NCBI RefSeq assembly: GCF_026213295.1
Contig: NC_079432.1
Span: 13,410,774-13,474,773 of the forward strand
DNA from: Gadus chalcogrammus
Lineage: Eukaryota; Chordata; Actinopteri; Gadiformes; Gadidae
DNA length: 64,000 nucleotides
Reading direction: 5' to 3'
Shown: positions 1 through 15,570 of the stretch, one piece after another
Numbering within the stretch: position 1 is the first letter of the stretch
How the letters are laid out: every line of letters begins with the position of its first letter
Translations under genes and position numbers: made by a program
The notes under the pieces: model-generated
Databases searched by the model: none
The model's input: the letters and a program-made list of their open reading frames with translations, nothing else
What the model was told of the DNA's origin: nothing

Positions 1-2148
1 GTGGCAGTAATCTCCCCCTGAATCCTCCGCAGGGCCCTGCCTTTCATGATGTTCACAAAACCTAGCAAAGTTAGCAGATATTTCTCTGTTATTGGTTTGG
101 CTCCTCACGGGAGACTCGTGAAGCCTGGCCTATCAAACACACCGCCTTTCTTCAGAGCCCCAGTGCGGGCAAGCAGCAACAGAGGTGGCCGTGTGAAGAC
201 TCCACGAACACCTAGGTAGCAAAAGCCTTTATTTATCTGGTGCATGAAGGATAACAACATTCCCTCTCGTAAACAAGGCTTCCTGGTAAAAGATGAATTA
301 TTCATTGTTCGGGGTCCCCAGGAGCTTACTTGCCTTTGATAAGACATGCTATTGTTTTACCAAGGGGGATGAGCAGAAGGGTTAAGACGATTTGCTGTGC
401 AGGGCAATTAGGACCAAAGATTTTTTCCTTTGTTACGTAAAGTTGATGCCAGTCCCATAATCGCCTACACAATTAAATCTTCTTTTGAGTTCACATACAC
501 TTCACATACTCACACAAAAAGCCACACATAACGCACACACTGCAAAATGAAATAATATTTGGATTGCTGCATTGTTTTGAATATATTAGAATTTCCCTTC
601 AATAGGGAAGAGATTGGTATACCTTAAGGGTAAAAAGGGATGGTGCACTACCATTCCACAAAATATGCAAACATACACAAATGGCATGTAGTCGATATTT
701 CTATAATTGAATAGCTGGCCTTTATAACCCGTTAAATAACTTATGCAGAACCAAATACAATTAAGCATTATATTATATTTGCAGGTAGCATTTTCTTCCA
801 TCCCATATTGTTAATTATTGGAATAAAATACATTATGCCAACGAGCTACTAGGGCCATCAATTATAGGGTTATTTCTGTATTCTAAGTAGCATCAGGGTA
901 AATATCATCATAACAGTGACCCAGTAGCATAGATTGATCTGTTGAAGAGGCTATCACGTTTCAATGTTTTTATGGAACACAATGACAGTCAAAAAAAAGT
1001 AATCGACTACAGAAAAAGCAGATGATAAGCATTGTTGCTTTAAATCTTTTCATTTTGGATTAATTTTTTTTTTATGCAACCAATATTTTAGTGTTCAATT
1101 AGCAAAACATAATTGTAATAAATCGCCATCTTTAATTTGATGGCTGGTGTTGAACTATTCAAAGTCAGTGCGGCTGTATCTGATTAACAGAAATTTCCTG
1201 CAGTTCGATATTCGGACAGGATGACAGGACTGCGGTATCACTAACCCTACCTACGACTTTTGGGTATAAATCGTTTAAGTGTAAGTGGACAACAGAGTTC
1301 CAGCACAAACGAACAGGGAAAGGAACACATGATAGTACCATTATTTCTACAATCATACTGGTTTACACTGAAACCCGATGGTACACATTCCTGATAGCGT
1401 GCACCCACCACAAATATGGCAGAGGAAGTAGGCATGGACTCAAACTGAGCCCCCCCACCAGGGGAGCCCTGGGGATGTGAGTGGATTCGTGGAAAGCACA
1501 TTGTTGTGGGAATTCGTTTGGGGAGGATCACCTCAGAGGAAATCAATGCAAGGTAACCTATTTTTGTTGGACTGTGTTACACAACTGTGTGTGCGTGTGT
1601 GTGCGTATTTGTATGCGCTTCTTCATATATATGTGAACATTTGTTAAATGGATGCAAGTCCTTTTCTCACAGAGCTGATGGTAAACAGACCTGTCAGCTC
1701 ATCTTAAGCACAGCCCAGTGCTTTATGTCTGGAGCTGTTCCTCAGAGCCGAGCACCAACTAACCGGAAAGCCTCATTCATTAGCTTTTTCTGTTCCGACA
1801 TCAAAGGTATCAAGAAAATCCCACTCAGAAAAAACAGCAATAAAGAATTGCTAGCTGGCTAATAGCGTTACAATCAACAATCAAAAGATAGCACTTAACA
1901 TTTGCTGGTACATTTCACCATTAGGCCTGCCTAATTAAAAAAATTATAATAGACAAAACAGAAAACAATCTATTAGACTAAAAAATATATTACACATATG
2001 GAAATCCTATTTCCATAGCAAACTATTTAAGAGCTCTAAACAATGTTATTAGATGGTGCCTCGCTATGACTTCAAAGACCTTGAATGTAATCCTGTGACG
2101 CACCGCTCAATGGCTCATCTGGTGTGCCAGAAGCCTTATTCTATGGTC

Positions 2149-2149
<1 letters not shown>

Positions 2150-2178
<29 letters not shown>
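2150..2178. repeat. (TG)n microsatellite
   Basis: About 14 TG units in non-coding sequence. Confidence 0.
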
Positions 2179-2179
<1 letters not shown>

Positions 2180-4439
2180 CTGCAAATCACAAGAATACAG
2201 ATTTAACAGATAAGGATACATATCTTCTTAAGTACACCTGCCTTAGTCCTGGTAGCTTGGCTTTGAAAACGAGTCTCTCGAGTCCACATTTCCGGCTCCT
2301 TTTCTCTATTCCACCTGGCGCGGCTAATTCCTTTCCCCCTGAGACAGGAGCTTTTGCCGTGTTGGAGGGCTTCTGACTGGGAAACAACCTGCTCTGCAGT
2401 CGACAGGCTGGGCATCAGCATGAGTGTTCAACCTCAAAGTTCATGAAGGAAAATGAGGGAGACTTCCTGAATTGAGTTGTTTTATTGACTGCCACTATCT
2501 CAAACATGTACTCGCACACACATACACACATACACACATACATACACACACACACACCCAAATGCAGCAGCGTGGTGCAATATTCTGTCCAGACTAAATA
2601 TAGCAGGGAGAATATCAATGTATTGATTCTTTCATTAGTATTCAATGCTGAAATGTAAAATAATAACCAATCATATTCATGAAACATTTTTGTAATATGC
2701 TTCTGTATGATTATGGAAGAGGGACTTGATTCGCCCTGCCACATGGGGAATAGGACATGCAGCCAATCTGAAATGTAATGGAATCTTGATCAATAACTAA
2801 TGAGCGGCTAGATTGGCATCTTGATAAGCCAATCCCTTTATAGCGAGAGGTACACGTCTACGCCTCTAAAACGAAGCGGTCGTGTTCCCTGTGTGTGGTG
2901 CTTGTATATACAAAGTGTTGGCCGACATTAAAAAAAGCATGAAAGTGTTCGTATGGGTGCGTTTATCTATATAGCATACACTGATAATACACACATCTCT
3001 AGGGTACTGAGGTGTCTTCTTCTTTCCGTGGTAGTATAGGCTGGAACACTGCGTGCTGCTGTGTGGGCTGCACTAGTGTGAGTGTGAGTCTGAGCGATCA
3101 GAGAGACGGGCTGCTAATCAGCGGAGACTGGTTCATTTTTCATCCATCAGAAGCTCCCCGGCAGCCTAATTAACCCAGCGGCTCGACCAGCGGGCCCAAA
3201 GACCTCTAGCCTTACCCCGACCGTCCCTCATGGTTACGGCGTGACATTGCAACCGCCGGCGAACTCCATCTCGCCTCTCAGAGCTCTTTGATCGGCCCGC
3301 AAACAGACTTCGGACTCCTTCCATTGTTTCTTCATCTTTTGAATAGTAGTACAAAGTTCTCTGACATTTAATTTTTTTCGTACGTTCAATTGGAGGTAGA
3401 AAGTGCAACACGCGTCAGGGGTTTTTATGTAACGTCTTTGGTCTTGAGCTGTGTTAAATATAATGGATGGCGTCGCGATGTGAGGCAAAGGTTCAGAGCA
3501 GGGCTGGAGGTAAAGGTAGATTCTAAAAGCAATCTAATAGCACTTGCTGTGCATTGCTCACACTGGTAGAGCCAGTCTGAGCACACTCATTGGCAACACG
3601 ACCCACTTATGTTCCATTTGAGACACGCGGCTTTGAACATGTGGAGATTCCTCAATCATTCAGTTTTATTGAAATTGTACCGCGATATTATACAATTGCA
3701 ATCAAAGATCACGCAAAGAAAAAACACAAACGCACTCTTCTGGATGAAGGATCACCAAAATATTAAAAAACAACAAAAACAACCTAGCGCCTGGGTCAGA
3801 GCCTAACAACCCCCTGTGGAGAACCCTGATATATATTTATGGATGGCCAATTATCTAATTTTGCCTTTGCTCCATGGACCAGGTTGGTATTAAGACAGAC
3901 AAGCCCCCCTCCCACCCTTCATACAGAAGGTGATATTGTGTAAACCAGGAAAATATCAAAGGAGAAATGTCCAGGAGGAAGCACTTGATTTGTGCTCGAT
4001 CTGCAGCACCTCACCAAGTGAGACATGCTTAATCGGAGCTGCCGCTTATGTTGGCATTGATGGCCCGGCTGCATGAAGGTTTCCTCCATATGATTTGCAT
4101 TGATTTCAAATTAAAGAGTAGACTTTGAATATTTGTAAAAGGGTAATTGTAGCCAATTGTAGAAACCAACCTGCCCGACAACTACCTGCACAGGAAGGCA
4201 TGTGGATAGTACTATTCTGAGTACAGTATAAGTATATAATATTTGCAAACAGTATATAATATTTGAATTACACTTTGCCAGGGGGGATTTCCCTAATACC
4301 ATTAATAAGTCAATGGTGCCTTATAGAGCATTTATTGCAGGTGTTTAGGTGTGTGTGTGTTTACACATTGACACACTTATATCTCCAATTAGTATGCCAG
4401 GAATTAAACTCTTTTCAGGGCTAAACTATTAGCTACAAG

Positions 4440-4640
4440 CTACTAGGTAGTTGGTTGGGAATCTCTTGGCACCTCACGATTCGATTCGATTCCGATTATG
4501 AGGTCAACGATTCGATTCTGAAGCGATTATCGATGCAAATAATTTTTTTACGTACATTTCCATGCGTGATTTTCAAAAATATATATATACCTTTTTATAT
4601 CTTTCTACCAGCAACCAAATCTACCCTTGGGTACAAATAA
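4440..4640. repeat. Dispersed fish repeat fragment with ATTCGATTCGATT core
   Basis: The pattern 'tcttggcacctcacgattcg' followed by repeated gattcgatt and a-tcgattatcgat resembles a transposon-derived repeat widespread in teleosts. Boundaries and family are unsure. Confidence 0.
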
Positions 4641-7600
4641 AGTTACCTTAAATACATCTGGGTTTGCTACTCAAAGTTTGCTAATCACTTCCTACTTTTG
4701 TGATGATCATTAAAGACATCAACAGATGCATTAACTTAGCTAATATTTCATAAGAGAGAAAGCTTTTGTCACAAATATGACTTACTATGAACAATGCAAC
4801 AATCAATGACGCTTGCATTATAACACAATATGGAAGCATGCAGAAAATAGAAGGATAGACCGGATAGATGTTTGGTACATTTGCTAACATGCTAAACATA
4901 TAGAATATTAATTCCACTATTTAACCTCGCCCCCAAAAATATTGTATTTGCCTGTCTTGTACAGTCATGTGTTTTCCTTTTGGAGTTGGAAGAAGTGGTT
5001 TTACTTGCAGTGCACTCGGGTTATCCGGTGTTGTGTGGTTGTAATGTCCGGGACTGCGAGCCAGTGCCGGGGGGCATTTGCATGTGTTTGGGATGAAAGC
5101 CTCCCATGCACAAGAACAGGCTTGGTACCGTGTTCACCATGGTGCGAGGGTCACACTGCTGCTCCACAAATAAGGCTCTCAAAGTTGGAAGGCGTTTTAT
5201 ATATACTGTATATATATTAATATTCATCAAAGTCTTCTGGCACATGCGTGTTCATGTGTGCTTGTCACGCACAGATAAATTATTGATAGATCAGAGGATG
5301 ATTAAAACGACTCTTCTTCACATAGCCGAGGCGAGGCCCTGTTCAATATTTCATTAGTTCTCAGATCTTGGGAGTTGAAGAATGTCTTTAATGATTGTAG
5401 TCACGTTTTCCCGTGTTTCCTTTTTGATGTTTTTTAAAAGCCTATTTTATCCCCATTGACTACATAATCTCCCCCACTGCACTGTACATACACACCTCTT
5501 TATTATTGGTTTGTTTTGTTATTGTATCTAATGCCCTGCATTAGATATGTCACTTTGATAAGTGCTTCACAGAGAAAGCTCATATTAAAATGAGCACCCT
5601 TACCGGAACCATCACTGCACTGAGCCAGGGTGCAGACGACATGATGCCACAGTTCACCAGAGGAGGGTTCAACAAGCTCAGTAAGAATAACCTTTGAGGA
5701 CAACTTAGAAACACATCAGGTGGTTCTGTCTCCCCTGGGGCAGCCAATGGGAGGTCAGTAAGGCTGATGATGTCCTTGTTAATGATGATGGGGTGCCTTG
5801 GATTCAAATCCAAATCACCAATCACCTTAATCCTAGACAATATACGCATGTTCCCTAAGACTGTATGAAAACTGATTTGATTAATAATGTCTTCTGAAAT
5901 CCGGACAGATCTGGTTAGAATAATTGCACAGCACATAAACTTTGATGGTTTCGGATGTTATTGCGATAAATATTCATCCATATACCTCTTGTGGGATTGA
6001 AGCACAGCAAGGGGAGCCTGAATTTCAACCACAGACTAAGTCCCCTGGATGAAAAACAATAATCTTTTCCTTCATCAAAGCTGTTACGAATTGACTATAT
6101 TACATTTTGGGAGAACTTTGTGATTTAGAGATGACTTTCTACCGTGGTTTTATACAGACTCACAGATAAAGCCAGAGAACACTAAACAATTTCAACAAAG
6201 ATTGTGCCAGAACATGTGGAAGAATATATTTTTAAAGAAATACATCTACCTCAAACGATTGTTCAAATAACCTTGGCTTCCATATTTCCTTAAAATAACA
6301 TAAAGCAGCACAACAAGGGAAACTTCTCGCAGGGCCGGTCAACAGGGGTATTTGACTGTAGTTCTTCATCTGACCTAGTATCACCTGTTTCTGATGCCCC
6401 TCTGGTTCTCCTGGGTCACCAGCGCTGACCTTTACAGCAACAATAACCCCAGGAGGAGCTCATTGTCCGGCCTCCTAGAGGGTCCATTGATACCTTCCTC
6501 ACAGAGTATGCCGGTAGTCCGGTTGAGGGAATGCTGGGGACTTAAGCAGTGTGGAAGAGGACACACTCAAGTCGAGCTGCACTCCTTCTGATTGGACCTG
6601 GGAGAAGGCAACAGGACTTTGAGGTGTTGCTGTTGTGTGTCCTTCAATCTAAGCTCACAATCAGAAACAGGAGACCGTAACGGATTGAAAATACCTACAG
6701 CACTTATAGGTTTATAGTTATTTCTAGTGAAGCACATGGAGCAGGGGACAATGAAACTAGAGGAAGAATTTAAGAAAGGGAAATGGAAACAAAAAATGAT
6801 AATGATAACAGGCTGCAGGAGGCGATAGAAAGGAAGTGCAGGAGGAAGGCAGACACGGGATTTGGAGTATAACCTTGGAAACTAGTGAGATCTTCCTTCC
6901 AGACCGACCCCCTCCCTGCAGCTAAATAAACAAGGGAGCCAGAAAACGCTGGGTTGTAGTCACCCTTGTCAAAAGTAAAATGCGTCAAATAGATTTCTCA
7001 GCTCCCATTTGACAACGCACATTATTTTCAGGGATTTAGGAAGTGTTTTTGAGGGGTTTTGTGTGTTATAAAGTGTTTACTAGTTAATCTATGTTTGCAC
7101 AAATGTAACAATTTATCCGTTCTCTGAATCTGGATGGGGATTTGTCTGGATTGTCTGAGTAATGAGACGTTGCTTCACAGTGTCAATAGCTTTAACCAAT
7201 TAGAAAATATGACTTCAGTGGCTTCTGCAATTGCATTTATACACTCTGAAACTGCCCAAAACAAAGTATACATTTTAATCAGATTCAAACCAAACTGAAT
7301 GAGTAGCCTTTCTGTTTTGCTAGTCTGAATCAGGTTGTTTAAGCACTCTAACACATAACACACCATCTCACACAATAACTTACATGATTGTAAGTTATTC
7401 ACGGGAGATTTGTATTTTGGTCTAACTATAATTATAATGAGATTTGTCTGAAATCCATTGCTATGTGCAATGGATTATCTGTAGGATTATGTGGATAACG
7501 TAACCATTATTGATTATGACCAAGAGGATTCAGTAATGATTCCCTATAATCATACTGTAAACGGGCTAGCCTCTCTCCTGCCGCCGGCTTGTACAGTGGT

Positions 7601-9152
7601 ATTCAGTCTAACCTCATGGTGGTCGGAAATACTAGCATCTAGATTTACAGTAATCAACTTTCCCCCTTGGAGCATTACTCTCACTCCTGCCATTCTCCGA
7701 CTGGCAAGGTCGTCTCTGTCCACCTCCCCTGGGCCGCAGTGATGAAGAGCCGACCAGATTGATTCCTCTCCAGGGGGTCGCTTGGCCTGGCATGACATTC
7801 TGCTGGGGATGTCTGGCTGGTGGTCTGCCAGCAGCGAATCAGCTGATGTGGTCTAGATGGATTGCTCATTTAGCAGAAAATCTCAGAGCTGTCTATTTGG
7901 CCTATGTTAAACCATTCTAGAAACAGGTGATCGAGGGAGTCTTCAGCAGATGTGCGTGTGAATGTTGTATGAAGCAACTGTAGTTTGTAGTGTACTAGCC
8001 TCCCAAACAAAGTACCCAGGCTTCTATCAGAGGAACGAACGGGACATCGATTTTTCCCTGCTGTTCTCTGTGTAATCCTTAAACAGCAGAGAGCAATTGT
8101 TGGTTGGAAAACTTATGCTACTGTTGTAGCTGTTGTTGTTTTTAAACCAATATGTGATCAATATTGGATCAGTTTATGACACATGGATGAAAGCGGCTCA
8201 GTTATGTTTAAACAAATCTTCACATAGATAACAACTCATTAGCCTAGTGATGTTGAAAGACACTTTGAGAGTCAGTGGTACCCGTGGCTCGCAGTCGCTG
8301 GGTTAGCCTTTCCATTGGTATTCAGTGCGCCAGGCGTTCCCTTCCCAAGGTTGTTGCGTCGCCGCTACAGGCCATTAATCCCATGTTAAACTACTTTTTT
8401 TATCTATTCCTACTACCGCTGGTATTAAGATGCAGAGCCGGTTTGGTGTGGAGCGATGGATATCTGCATCACTATATCATCGCTATATCCTTTCACATCC
8501 TGCTGGATGGAGTCTCTCTGGGGCCATTAGAAGAGGAACTCTCTGGTGGATCCACTGACTTGCAAGGGTAGTCGGTATGCAGGCAGGTGTGTTGCTAACT
8601 GCACCTATTTCTGGATAGAACGAGTATAAGCCTGAACATTTGATCTCTTCCATTCTGTACTTCTAAATCCCTCCTGGTCAGCTTTTTTTATTTTCCGAAA
8701 ATTACTACTTCGCCTTTCATAAATGCTACTTCAAAACAGTACTTTTTATTGATTCCCATTGATCTTGTCGATCATATTTTGGAGCAGAAGCCTGCTGCCT
8801 GTGTATTGTTACTCAGGGTTACTTCCCATTTATGCACAACCTTTGAATCAGTCATACTGTGGCACAATTGTATACGCCCAGTCTTGTCGCATTCACCTAC
8901 CTGGCTACCTGAAGTCTGACCAAGCTCAGACTAGCATTAGGTGCAAAATATGTCGGCGACCAGTCCTTATTAATATTCGGGAATAATTATAATATTATTC
9001 CCGAATTTCACTCCCTCAGCTCTACTCTCTCTCCAACAGTTGTTTACATATATATATTTTTATTTTATTAATGTTCAGCATACTACCTCTTAAATGTTTG
9101 AGAGGTGTTTGAAACCAGGCATTTAATGTGATGGGAATCACAGCAGTTGTAG

Positions 9153-9365
9153 CAGTACTGTGGCCTAGTGGTTTGCACTATTGCCTCACAGGAAGGTCAT
9201 GAGTTCAAACCGTTTTTTTTTGTGTTCTCCCCATGTTCACTTGGGTTCCCTCTAGGTACTCCAGTTTCCTCCCACACCAAAACACAAACCTGTTTCATAG
9301 TCCTGCCACTGCCTAGGGCCTTCAGCTGCTCACCGCAGACACCGGATAGATAAGGGGCCATGGAC
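9153..9365 (+). mobile_element. Degenerate tRNA-type SINE-like repeat
   Basis: ggcctagtggtttgcactat resembles a polymerase III box A, followed by 'ggtcatgagttcaaac', which resembles box B. Then ttctccccatgttcac, ggtactcc and cctcccacac follow in the order seen in a common teleost SINE-like family. It is diverged and has no clear ends. Confidence 0.
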
Positions 9366-10262
9366 ACGGTCGCCTGTGTCTGGTGCTCCGGCATAATCAA
9401 ATGGAACGAGTTACATCTGTGTTTACCCTCCCATAACATTACAGAGAACATTTCCGTTGCACTGTCTTTAATGGACGAGAGCTTGAAATAAAAGCGACTG
9501 GGGACCAAGAAATACATTTGTGAGACTTGACCGAGACGGCCCTGCCATTGGCTCTCAGAGGAGTGTGCAGGAGTTTCATGAGTGTCTTTTTCCCCATGCA
9601 TGGAGAGAGGAAGACCGCCTGGTCGTCGTGAGGCCGGGCTGGTGTGAGTACGTGGCTGAGAGCCATCCTGTCCTGTTGAGCTCCAGTGAACTGTGTCATT
9701 AGCAACGGAGAGATAAGAGAGGAGCAGACAAGCTCTCAGAGAAAACCATTACTCTTAACAGAGCCGGTGTCCTGTTGTGGGAGTTTTGTGTGTGTGTCGA
9801 TCCCTTCTAGGGGTGTCCTCCACCAATACTTTGCACGGTCAAATCAGATTTGTCAGGCCAGACCCCTCTTTGGCTTATCTTTGAATCACATACCATAAAT
9901 CGTTGCAGTTATACGGCTCAATTATGCCTATTTACTTGTGACTTTACGTTGTTTAATCAACAGGCTTATCAGGGGTTCCCCCAGCTGGCTATAGGTGAGG
10001 CCCCTTCGCTCAATGAGGAGGCCTGGACCAACTAATTCACTTTTCAACATATGACAACAATGTGCACGGCTTTTTATGTCATCTGCATTCAATTTGGCAG
10101 AAAACATTGCTGCTATTAGACTTATACACAATATAGACTATTATAATGTAATGTTAAGAATAAAATGCATTTATCATAATACAAAACCTGGATCGCTAAA
10201 TGGACTGTAGCAGCATGTATTTTAAACAATTTTAAAATAAAAAAATACATGTGAATCAGGGT

Positions 10263-10553
10263 ATAGAACGAATGCAGCACCATTACCTTTACATAACATT
10301 TAAATTGCCCTGACGGATGGAGAGAATTCTTTCCCCTGGCTAGTGTGGTATGGTATGACAGCTGCTGTTGACACAGTTTGCATTTGCGAAATGCTGCCAA
10401 ACTTTTAAAGTTTTTTCCTGATATTGTGTAACCTAACTAGAATGTGCTCTACTTTGAGTGTTTTTTTGATGGATAGTGCCACTTTAAACCAAGGGGGTTA
10501 TCAAACAAACAACGGGGACACTTATTGAGAGCAAAACATAACACAGCAAATCG
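10263..10553. repeat. Inverted related segment, copy 1
   Basis: The reverse complement of this stretch aligns by eye with 16566-16872, with shared blocks such as tttgctgtgttat, agtggcactatcca, gagcacattctag and aaactgtgtcaacagc. Confidence 0.
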
Positions 10554-10884
10554 CGGTGATATATATATTTGTTGTTTCTCTTTCTCGCCCTCATTGTAGA
10601 TGTAAATGTAGCACCCCCATCTTCCCAATGGAATGTCCCGCTGTAAAGCGGACACAATTCTCTCAGGACTGCGATTAGACTATTAAGGACGAACTCTGCT
10701 AAACGACTTTCTATTAAAGGTTTCCGAATACATCCTGTTATTTGTCATCCAGCAAGATAGACTGAATTGAATTGTTCTAAGCATAAATGTGAGGGGAATT
10801 CTTTCTCAGCTTGTCATAATACACAATGTGCATTTTAAGTGCCTGTCAGGTACAAGCACATTACTTCTTGCCAAGAATGATTCC

Positions 10885-10887
<3 letters not shown>

Positions 10888-10934
<47 letters not shown>
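10888..10934. repeat. (GA)n microsatellite
   Basis: About 23 GA units. Confidence 0.
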
Positions 10935-10936
<2 letters not shown>

Positions 10937-11023
10937 TTTTTTTGTCAGTCATCTGGTCCTTGGTTACATATAAATGGAAAATGTGTTCATTTAAAGTTAT
11001 TAGTACCTGCTTTTCATTAATGT

Positions 11024-11139
<116 letters not shown>

Positions 11140-11382
11140 ATGTGCATGGACAAATTAATGAATTGAATATGTATGTGTGGGTCTGTGGTGTTCTATAATA
11201 CATGCAATCTATGAATAACTGCACCAATCACTAGTTGTATGTGTGTGTGTACAATGCCCTCGCGGGCACTGCACCTTTGCCCAAGAGACTCATAACATCC
11301 TCCCCCTCCATCAGAGAAGATGTGAGTCGACTGGAGATGATTTTATACGCTAGCCTCCTCCCTCCTCCCTTTATTATTCCAC

Positions 11383-11438
11383 CCTGATGGCAGCACATGG
11401 TCCGTAGGCCCCTGATGGCAGCACATGGTCCGTAGGCC
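11383..11438. repeat. 28-bp tandem duplication
   Basis: Two exact adjacent copies of a unit starting cctgatggcagcacatgg. Confidence 0.
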
Positions 11439-14400
11439 CATTGTGCCCAGGAGCTAATGAAGCGACCGCCACATCAGGCCTCGTTCGCTGTGACGTCCTC
11501 TTCGCTAATATAGCTTGCAGTAAAAAGGCCATCGCTTCACTATTAGCACCGTGTTTCTCATGAAAGGTTCCGGGCCGTGGGACGTGAGCGTGCACATAGT
11601 GACATATACACAGAAATGGACGGGAGATTGCCTGGAATGGTTTTGCATGTACACCATAATACCTTGATGGACAGCACGCGACCTCTGCAGGAAGGTTGTA
11701 GACACATTCAAATTTTAGGAACATAGGAAATGAATATGAAATGAGACGTTCACCATTAAAGTAGGAACATAAGAAATGTATATGAAATGAGATATTCACC
11801 ATTTATCTAAACGAGAAAAGCAAAACTGTCTATAAAATTGAAACATACTGTCTACAAATTGGTCAACCTCCACCATCGCGTATCATCTCAACTCAAACCA
11901 TCCTTGTGTGTTGCCGTAATCAGCTTTTATAATATTAAGACATCAATCACACACACAGTCTTTTTCCCTGAGCACGGCCTCCAAGAATACCACGGTTCCT
12001 CCCCTGCTGCGCTGGGGGCCCACAGCGGGCCCCGCGCTCCAGCGGGGCCCCCAAACATCCCGTCCTCCAGTCCTGCTGCTCTGCTGTACATTCTGTCTGG
12101 CCGTGGTGAAGCGTGTGAGAGGGAGTGGGTGCTGCTGTGTCTGCCTGTCCTACAACAGGGCTATACGCTTATGACAAAGGTGATCAGTGCCATTATGTTG
12201 CTCGATATTGTGGTTGCGATTATTCACTGCAGTTATCAGATTATCGATTCGTTATTCTGTTGGGCCTACTGTGTATGTACAAACTAATAATGGTCAAATG
12301 ATTACTGGTTATGTAATTCAAATTCTATATAACGGGTGCAAACAATAAGGTTTTTCTCTTCTTTATATAAATAAATGAATTACAACCTTTCACTCTTAGC
12401 TAATAGCAAAGGTCAGAATCCCAATTTTGAATAATTTAAAATTAATTGTGCAGCACTGTCTTACTGTGCCGTTAAAGGCCATCGATAGAACCAAATAAAT
12501 TACAATGGATAAGATGGCTAATGCCTTTATTAACAAGCAGTCTTTGTGGGGGGGAATCTGACACTGAGGTCAGGTCTCACTGCCAGTATATTAGCTTTTT
12601 ATTCTCAACCTATTATATTAGCCTCTTATCATCTTCTAGAAGAGCTTTAGTTTCTTTGTTACGGAACAAGATTTAGGTTAGATCGAGCATAGCTTATTCT
12701 TTCATATCACATTGCAAATTTTAAATGATGATCATAACGCATGTAGCTTGTCCTTGAACTTCTTGATGGCTTTGATGCATGATTGATCAAATAAGAGACG
12801 TCATCAGCAGCACTATTGAACTTGAAATTCTGAGAAAATGTTTCCTTTTTTTATCATCTCTTGACTTTCTTAGCAAGTGTTCCATGAGGGGATCAAGGTG
12901 CCTCTTAAAGCACTAAGGGAACACGCCGCAATCAGTGTAGCGGCTCAAAACTTGATTGTGTCAGATCGTTGGAAGTAAATAACAGTCGGAAGGACCAGAA
13001 ATAGCTTTAAAGTGAAGTGACAAAGTGGCTCTCAGAGATGGAAGATATAACAATATGTACAAAGAAGTTCTCCATTCATTGCATACTTGAGTAAAGGTAT
13101 CCTGGAACAAGCAAACTATTCAGTTGAATGAACGCCAGGGTATCTTAACACCTTTGAAAGCAAACAACATGTTATTGCTGCAAGGTACTGGCAATAAATG
13201 ATACAGTTTTAATGTCGAACTGTCTTGGTAATTCGCCCGATCCTTTTATGTTCTCTGGCAGGAACAGCAAATCCTTTAGCTGTATGGGTTATCAAGAGGG
13301 CTCAAAGTTGTTAAACAAACATCAGCTGAAACCATATTGTAATAGACCGTTTTATTGTTCTATAAATTGAAAAGGGGTTTTATATGTGCTTGGATTATCC
13401 ATGCTCATATATTTAACCGTGCTGTAACGCTTCTGTGAGTATTTCCAGTATTTGGACTTCTACTCCTGCTACTTAAATCGCTGCTACTTCTGGTGCACCA
13501 ACCATGAGCTATACTTTGATGAGCGACTACGTAACTTCATGCAGTGTGTAGCAATCTGCTTACCAAATGGCTAGCTTTTCTTATGTGCATCCAGTTGCGT
13601 TTAGCGTGCGTTTTACAGACAGCAGTAACTACTGCTGCCATAGGTCAGTGGATCTCAGCGTTTGCCATTTCGGTATCTTGCTGTTACTATAAAAAGGCAA
13701 TACGAGTGCCGTTGATGCTGAATTCTGTGTACAGATGGCTTTACTTGTACATGTGCTTACGAGCAGGTCATGTTTGCGTCCTTTCCCAGACAAATTCCAT
13801 GTCCCCTGGGGCTGTGTCAGACAGACACCAACATCCCCTCAGGGCCACCCCTGACATTCTCCTTCTCCGCGGGAGGCCCACGCTACTGCACAGAGGGAGA
13901 GACACATTGCCCCGCTGTTGTCCTTAATAGAAACTGCCCTCTTTTTTTGTGTGTTGTGCTATTTTTGAAATAGATGCTTGTCTCTGTTCCCCTTGACTTT
14001 GGCGTACAAAAACTTGAACTGACAGATCCGCTCTGAAAAAACATGGATATAACTACATCAAATGAAGTAACCTCTAGCAATTTTTTTACCCAAGTGGGCC
14101 AGTAACATATTTACAACTTTGAAGTCAGAATGAAAGGGGAAATATATCGCTAAGCGGGCGGGGGAAGCGGATGTTTTTTTAACTAGCTTGCTCATGGGGA
14201 CCCCCATACTAATAAGCAGGAACCATACAGAACATGAAGGGTTGTGGTGTTTCTGTTTTTTTTTGCCAATCACAGACGGACAAGCCACTGTGCGTCATGG
14301 CGGGATAAACCTGCCAGAACCATCTCCGAGCCCTCTGCCTGGCACGCTCACGCCAACCAGAACGGGATAATTGTGTGGTGATGATACTGCGATCACTGCC

Positions 14401-15570
14401 CTGTGGGTGGTTAAATACAATACCATGAAATCTGCTCCCTACTCATTGCCAACACTGAAGACACATACACACCTTGTGATGGTGTGTGTGCATGGAGGGG
14501 ATGACGGATCTCGCAACACATTCTGGTTGTCAGCATGACAAGCGAGGAGTGCTAGCATGCTGGAGGCTATTAGCAGGAGTGGATGGTCCTTGAGGGAGCA
14601 TTGTCATCATGAGCTACTCTGGATCCACTCAGCCACACGGCATCATCAAGGCCTTGTTAGCATTTTATTGCAGTATTGATTCTGATACGTGGCCTGGAGG
14701 CTGGTCATGTCGTGCTCTTGGATCGCCCAGGCGGCATTAAAACAAAGAAAGAAAGACTGTTGGTTCGACACTGTAGAGCAGAATGACACACTCACACAAA
14801 CAGCTCTTGGGGATTGTAGTGCATGTTTGTATGTCTTGATTTAGCCTCCGATGCTAATTCATTGAAAGTTGTTTTATTGTGGGGTTTTATCTGACCATAG
14901 GCAATAACAACTTTTCACAATCCTCTGAACATCATTCAACAGGCCAAGGTTGAATATGCATCATGCATTTCCCATGGCATAGCGCTGAATGCATTTGATG
15001 TGAAGCTGTGAGGTGAAGCCGCTGGTGTAGGATTACTCCCATACAGCATGAGAATGAGTGCATGGTGTATGGGAGCATGGTGGATACCCTGTAGGTGCTG
15101 ATGGGAAGTCGACTGATCCTGCACTGTAAACACCCCCCCCTCCCCAAAGCAAACAATAAAGATTAAGATTAATAAATCACATTGCTTTCTATCTCAACTA
15201 TGAGTCATAACTGGGATAGAAAGCCAATAAGATATCGGTTGTAACTTAGGACAGACATTTGTTGATTCAAATTCCAATCCAGCTCTGACTCAAGGTTTCT
15301 TGATACCTTATGAGAATTTAATCTGTTTGGGGATGTGTAACGTGTGGAAGAACGTGTGCTTTGCTTGCATGTGGAGGTGTGAGCGTGTGCACCTGTGTCT
15401 TTATTTACCAAGCGCATATTGGCCATCCCAGCAGGCTCCCAGCCGCCAGCCATTTTTATATATAACCAGGCTTCTTCTGAACTGAAATGACTCTGGTTAT
15501 CCATCTATACATCTACTTATGCACACTATACAGGCCTATATATATATATATATATATATAGGCCTATAAA

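Noticed and set aside
9153..9210. Functional tRNA gene
   Set aside because: Box A and B-like strings occur, but no cloverleaf can be drawn and the downstream sequence is SINE-like.
11838..12287. 149-codon plus-strand frame with a GC-rich centre
   Set aside because: No recognisable domain, no convincing splice signals and no link to rgs6 phase; treated as chance.
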